The translations under genes and the position numbers were made by a program. The notes below the pieces were generated by a model. The model saw nothing but the letters and a program-made list of their open reading frames with translations, had not been told where the DNA came from and searched no databases. A stretch of DNA of 64,000 nucleotides. It comes from Paramagnetospirillum marisnigri (GTDB lineage Bacteria > Pseudomonadota > Alphaproteobacteria > Rhodospirillales > Magnetospirillaceae). The stretch lies in assembly GCF_001650715.1 (NCBI RefSeq), contig NZ_LWQT01000055.1, forward strand, positions 1 to 64,000, written 5' to 3'. Below are positions 61,965 through 64,000 of the stretch, in pieces. Position 1 is the first letter of the stretch. Each line of letters opens with the position of its first letter.

Positions 61965-63485
61965 TCAGGAAAGCTTGGACGCTTCGGGACGCATCAGCGC
62001 GCCCGGAACGTTGAAGGTGCGGCCCAGCCAGCGGGCGGCGGCGGCGGGGTCGATGGTGGCCACCGCCTCGGGTCCCAACTGGCCCAGGGCCGACAGCCAG
62101 GTCAGCATATTGCGCGCATCGCGCTGGGCCTGGGTCTGGGCCAGGGGCGAGCGGTATTGCAGGTCCACCGACCGGCCATCCACCACCAGATCGGGGATTT
62201 CACCCCGGCGGCGCAGGATGTGGACGGCGCGCATGACCAGCGGCGTCAGCAGCTCGCTTTGCAGGCGGCCATAGGTGGCCCCCAGCAGCCGGACCATCTG
62301 GCTGGACCGCTCCAGAACCTCGGTGGCGGTCATTTTCGGTGCCTCCACCTGGCCCAGGCGGTCCACCATCAAGGCATGGCGGATGCGGGACCGCAGGTCG
62401 TCGAGCACCAGTTGCGAAGTGTCGAAGCGGCCGGGGGCGGTCAGAGGCTGCAACCCGGCCGAGCCCACCGCCTTGGGAATGATGGTGCCGGGAACCAGCT
62501 TGATATTGGCGGGGTTCAGCACCCCGTCGTCATCGGCCTGCCAGATGCCGGTCACCGCGATGGTGGCGTTCTTCAGCACCAGTTCCACCACCTTGTTGGC
62601 GGTCTTGATGTCGGGCAGCGCCTTCATCACCGGCGAGCGGCCATAGACCTCGCCCGGAGCCTTCAGCCAGCGGAAATTGATGAAGGGCGTCATCTCGAAC
62701 CGGCCGCTGGCCAGGACGGCGTTGTCATCGTCGTTTTCCAGCACGGCGGCATAGGCATAGCCATGCCCGGCAGGCACCACCGCCTCCACCACCCCGAAGC
62801 GCAGATCGGGGTCCTCGGCGGCGGCCTTGACCATCTCCTCGGGCGGATGGGCGCCGGGAAAGCGGCTGGCGAGACCGGCCCAGGTCAGCTCGCTGCGGCG
62901 GAAGGTGACATCGGGACGGCCTTCCGGCCCTTCCTCCATCACCACCTGGCCCAGGGGCACGGCGGTGAAGCGGAAGGCCGAGGCCTCGCCCGGCGGCGCC
63001 TCCTCGAACAGCAGCGAGGCGGTGCCGCCCGTGACCACGTCCAGATAGCACTGGTGCATTTCCACCGCGAAATTGGAGCGGTCGAAATGGGATTGCAGCA
63101 CCGCGCCGATGCGTTCCAGCGCCGGGGCGGCCCGCTCGCGCTCGGCTTCGCTCAGTTGCTCACCCGCTGTCAGGCCGAACCATTGCGCCCAGGGCGGCGT
63201 CAGTTCCGACAGCAGGCTGGCGGCCAACTGATCCACCGCGTCGGGAGCGGTGCCGTCGAACAGGCGGTCGGCCTTTTTTTCGCCGGGAATCCCCTGGTGC
63301 AGGATGGCGTCGCGCAGCGGCAAGGCGAAGTCATAGCATTCCTGCCAATGGGACTCCCACACGGCGCGGCGCTCCTTGGCCTTGTGATAGCGTCGCAGCA
63401 GGATCGAGGCATCATCCTCGTCGTCGCCCAATAGCTGTTCGCCACGGGCGGCCAGGGCCAGGGTTTCCGGGGAGGCTGCGCTCAT
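61965..63485 (-). CDS. Phage portal / head-to-tail connecting protein
   Basis: 506 residues, matching the T7 gp8-type head-tail connector family (about 500-550). Family features: LLRRYHKAKERRAVWESHWQECYDFALPLRD in outline, DRLFDGTAPDAVDQLAASLLSELTPPWAQWFGL in outline, FINFRWLKAPGEVYGRSPVMKALPDIKTANKV and VLERSSQMVRLLGATYGRLQSELLTPLV. The portal forms the DNA entry ring. I chose the ATG at 63485, which has GGGAG 7-10 bases upstream; the ATG two codons earlier is too close to that site. It starts 3 bases after the stop of the small upstream gene. Confidence 0.9.
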   Translation of the reverse strand: MSAASPETLALAARGEQLLGDDEDDASILLRRYHKAKERRAVWESHWQECYDFALPLRDAILHQGIPGEKKADRLFDGTAPDAVDQLAASLLSELTPPWAQWFGLTAGEQLSEAERERAAPALERIGAVLQSHFDRSNFAVEMHQCYLDVVTGGTASLLFEEAPPGEASAFRFTAVPLGQVVMEEGPEGRPDVTFRRSELTWAGLASRFPGAHPPEEMVKAAAEDPDLRFGVVEAVVPAGHGYAYAAVLENDDDNAVLASGRFEMTPFINFRWLKAPGEVYGRSPVMKALPDIKTANKVVELVLKNATIAVTGIWQADDDGVLNPANIKLVPGTIIPKAVGSAGLQPLTAPGRFDTSQLVLDDLRSRIRHALMVDRLGQVEAPKMTATEVLERSSQMVRLLGATYGRLQSELLTPLVMRAVHILRRRGEIPDLVVDGRSVDLQYRSPLAQTQAQRDARNMLTWLSALGQLGPEAVATIDPAAAARWLGRTFNVPGALMRPEASKLS

Positions 63486-63487
63486 CC

Positions 63488-63694
63488 TCATTCTCCCAGC
63501 AGGGATTTGCCGACGCCCTGGCTCGGCTGCAACAGGCCGGTCTCGGAGGTGGCGATGGTTCCGGCCAGGCCGCGGCGGTTGCGGGCGATGGCGTCCTGCC
63601 TGGCCTGGGCGGCCTCGGCTTCGGGATCGGTGACGATCACCGGCGGCGGCGGTGGCGACGGTGGCGGCGGGTCGGGGGTAAAAAATCCACCCAT
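63488..63694 (-). CDS. Small proline-rich protein before the portal gene
   Basis: 68 residues: MGGFFTPDPPPPSPPPPPVIV then a helical part DPEAEAAQARQDAIARNRRGLAGTIATSE and SLLGE. Proline-rich small proteins of this type precede the portal gene in several podovirus-like prophages; their role is unknown. AGGAG seven bases upstream favours the ATG at 63694. An ATG at 63721, preceded by GAACAAAAC exactly as the capsid gene, is an alternative start. Confidence 0.6.
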   Translation of the reverse strand: MGGFFTPDPPPPSPPPPPVIVTDPEAEAAQARQDAIARNRRGLAGTIATSETGLLQPSQGVGKSLLGE

Positions 63695-63790
63695 GGCACT
63701 CTCCTGCATCTGATTGATCATGTTTTGTTCTAATCGCCAAGCAGCCGGGCGCCCTGCGCGGGGCGGCTGATTTTGGGCACAATCATGGCG

Positions 63791-63831
63791 TTGACAAAAA
63801 CACCCTAGGCCGATTTACCGCCGGGTGTCAA
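63791..63831. promoter_or_regulatory. Palindromic promoter-like region at the head of the phage module
   Basis: TTGACA on the plus strand (63791-63796) and on the minus strand (63831-63826) face each other, and ACACCC (63800-63805) is inverted as GGGTGT (63823-63828). On the minus strand TTGACA is followed after 18 bases by TAGGGT, a poor -10. It lies about 100-135 bases upstream of the first phage gene and could be its promoter and operator. Another Fur-like half, GATAATGATA, lies at 63851-63860. The rest of 63695-64000 has a possible short minus-strand frame but nothing I can support. Confidence 0.35.
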
Positions 63832-64000
63832 GGATGATTTTCCGTTTTTAGATAATGATAGGTATAACTGCCATGGTGTTAGGGCAGCGCACCCCGAAAG
63901 TCCTATGACTCGCTTGACCTCCTCGACGCAAGTATAGGGACGCCATCCAATGGCACGCCGGGGCGGCCGCCGGGGCGTGGCCGAGACACAAATCAACCCC

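Noticed and set aside
63805-63996. Possible 63-residue minus-strand protein at the right edge
   Set aside because: No domain, mixed frames in the same stretch and no good ribosome site; it may be a gene fragment continuing outside the window but cannot be supported.

Overview
The window is a roughly 65% GC alphaproteobacterial chromosome segment. It probably comes from a Rhodospirillales member close to Magnetospirillum. I infer this from the sdhCDAB, ZapE-mdh-sucCD-sucAB-lpd and pccB-pccA layouts, a PccR-type regulator, many two-component and chemotaxis proteins, and iron and oxygen genes. No 16S or other marker is present to confirm it.

Left part (1-39.2 kb): ordinary host genes on both strands. 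It opens with the 3' end of an acetate permease gene carrying an apparent one-base frameshift. Next come an OmpR/histidine-kinase pair, a chemoreceptor with a CxxCH haem motif, an orphan histidine kinase with four CBS domains, recA, an M48 lipoprotein protease, a DnaJ-like membrane protein, a STAS protein and acetoacetyl-CoA synthetase. They are followed by a secreted protein, hisN-nth, a DHH phosphoesterase and ZapE. Two large respiratory blocks follow: sdhCDAB (14.7-18.0 kb) and mdh-sucC-sucD-sucA-sucB-lpdA (21.3-30.3 kb), which together cover the TCA steps from 2-oxoglutarate to oxaloacetate except fumarase. The last block is a propionyl-CoA module: PccR-type regulator, propionyl-CoA carboxylase beta and alpha, an overlapping beta-carbonic anhydrase and methylmalonyl-CoA mutase. 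It feeds propionyl-CoA into succinyl-CoA and so into the TCA block.

Right part (39.2-64 kb): a T7-like (podoviral) morphogenesis module, all on the minus strand. In transcription order (right to left) it runs: small protein, portal/head-tail connector, scaffold-like protein, [secreted protein, GH24-type lysozyme], major capsid, small virion protein, amidase-like protein split by a frameshift, secreted partner, gp11-like and gp12-like tail tube proteins, two paralogous tail fibres, small gene, large terminase, membrane protein, 3TM holin and an internal-virion-like protein. The reading frames are mostly intact and look like the host in base composition. I see no integrase, repressor, replication or RNA polymerase gene. 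Plus-strand host-like genes sit between the phage genes: a ferritin-like protein (with a minus-strand dodecin), an operon of a cytoplasmic chemotaxis-type protein, an ODP-like metallo-beta-lactamase-fold protein and an iron(III) ABC permease/ATPase, and separately the iron-binding protein behind a Fur-box-like site. The iron transporter is therefore cut in two by phage genes. A truncated, frameshifted second copy of the lysozyme start lies at 40.7-41.05 kb.

The most interesting points are this interleaved podoviral module with an iron/oxygen cargo, a motif shared between the scaffold C-terminus and the amidase N-terminus, the frameshift in that amidase, a run of 13 G before a phage gene, and lysis-type enzymes each next to a secreted protein.
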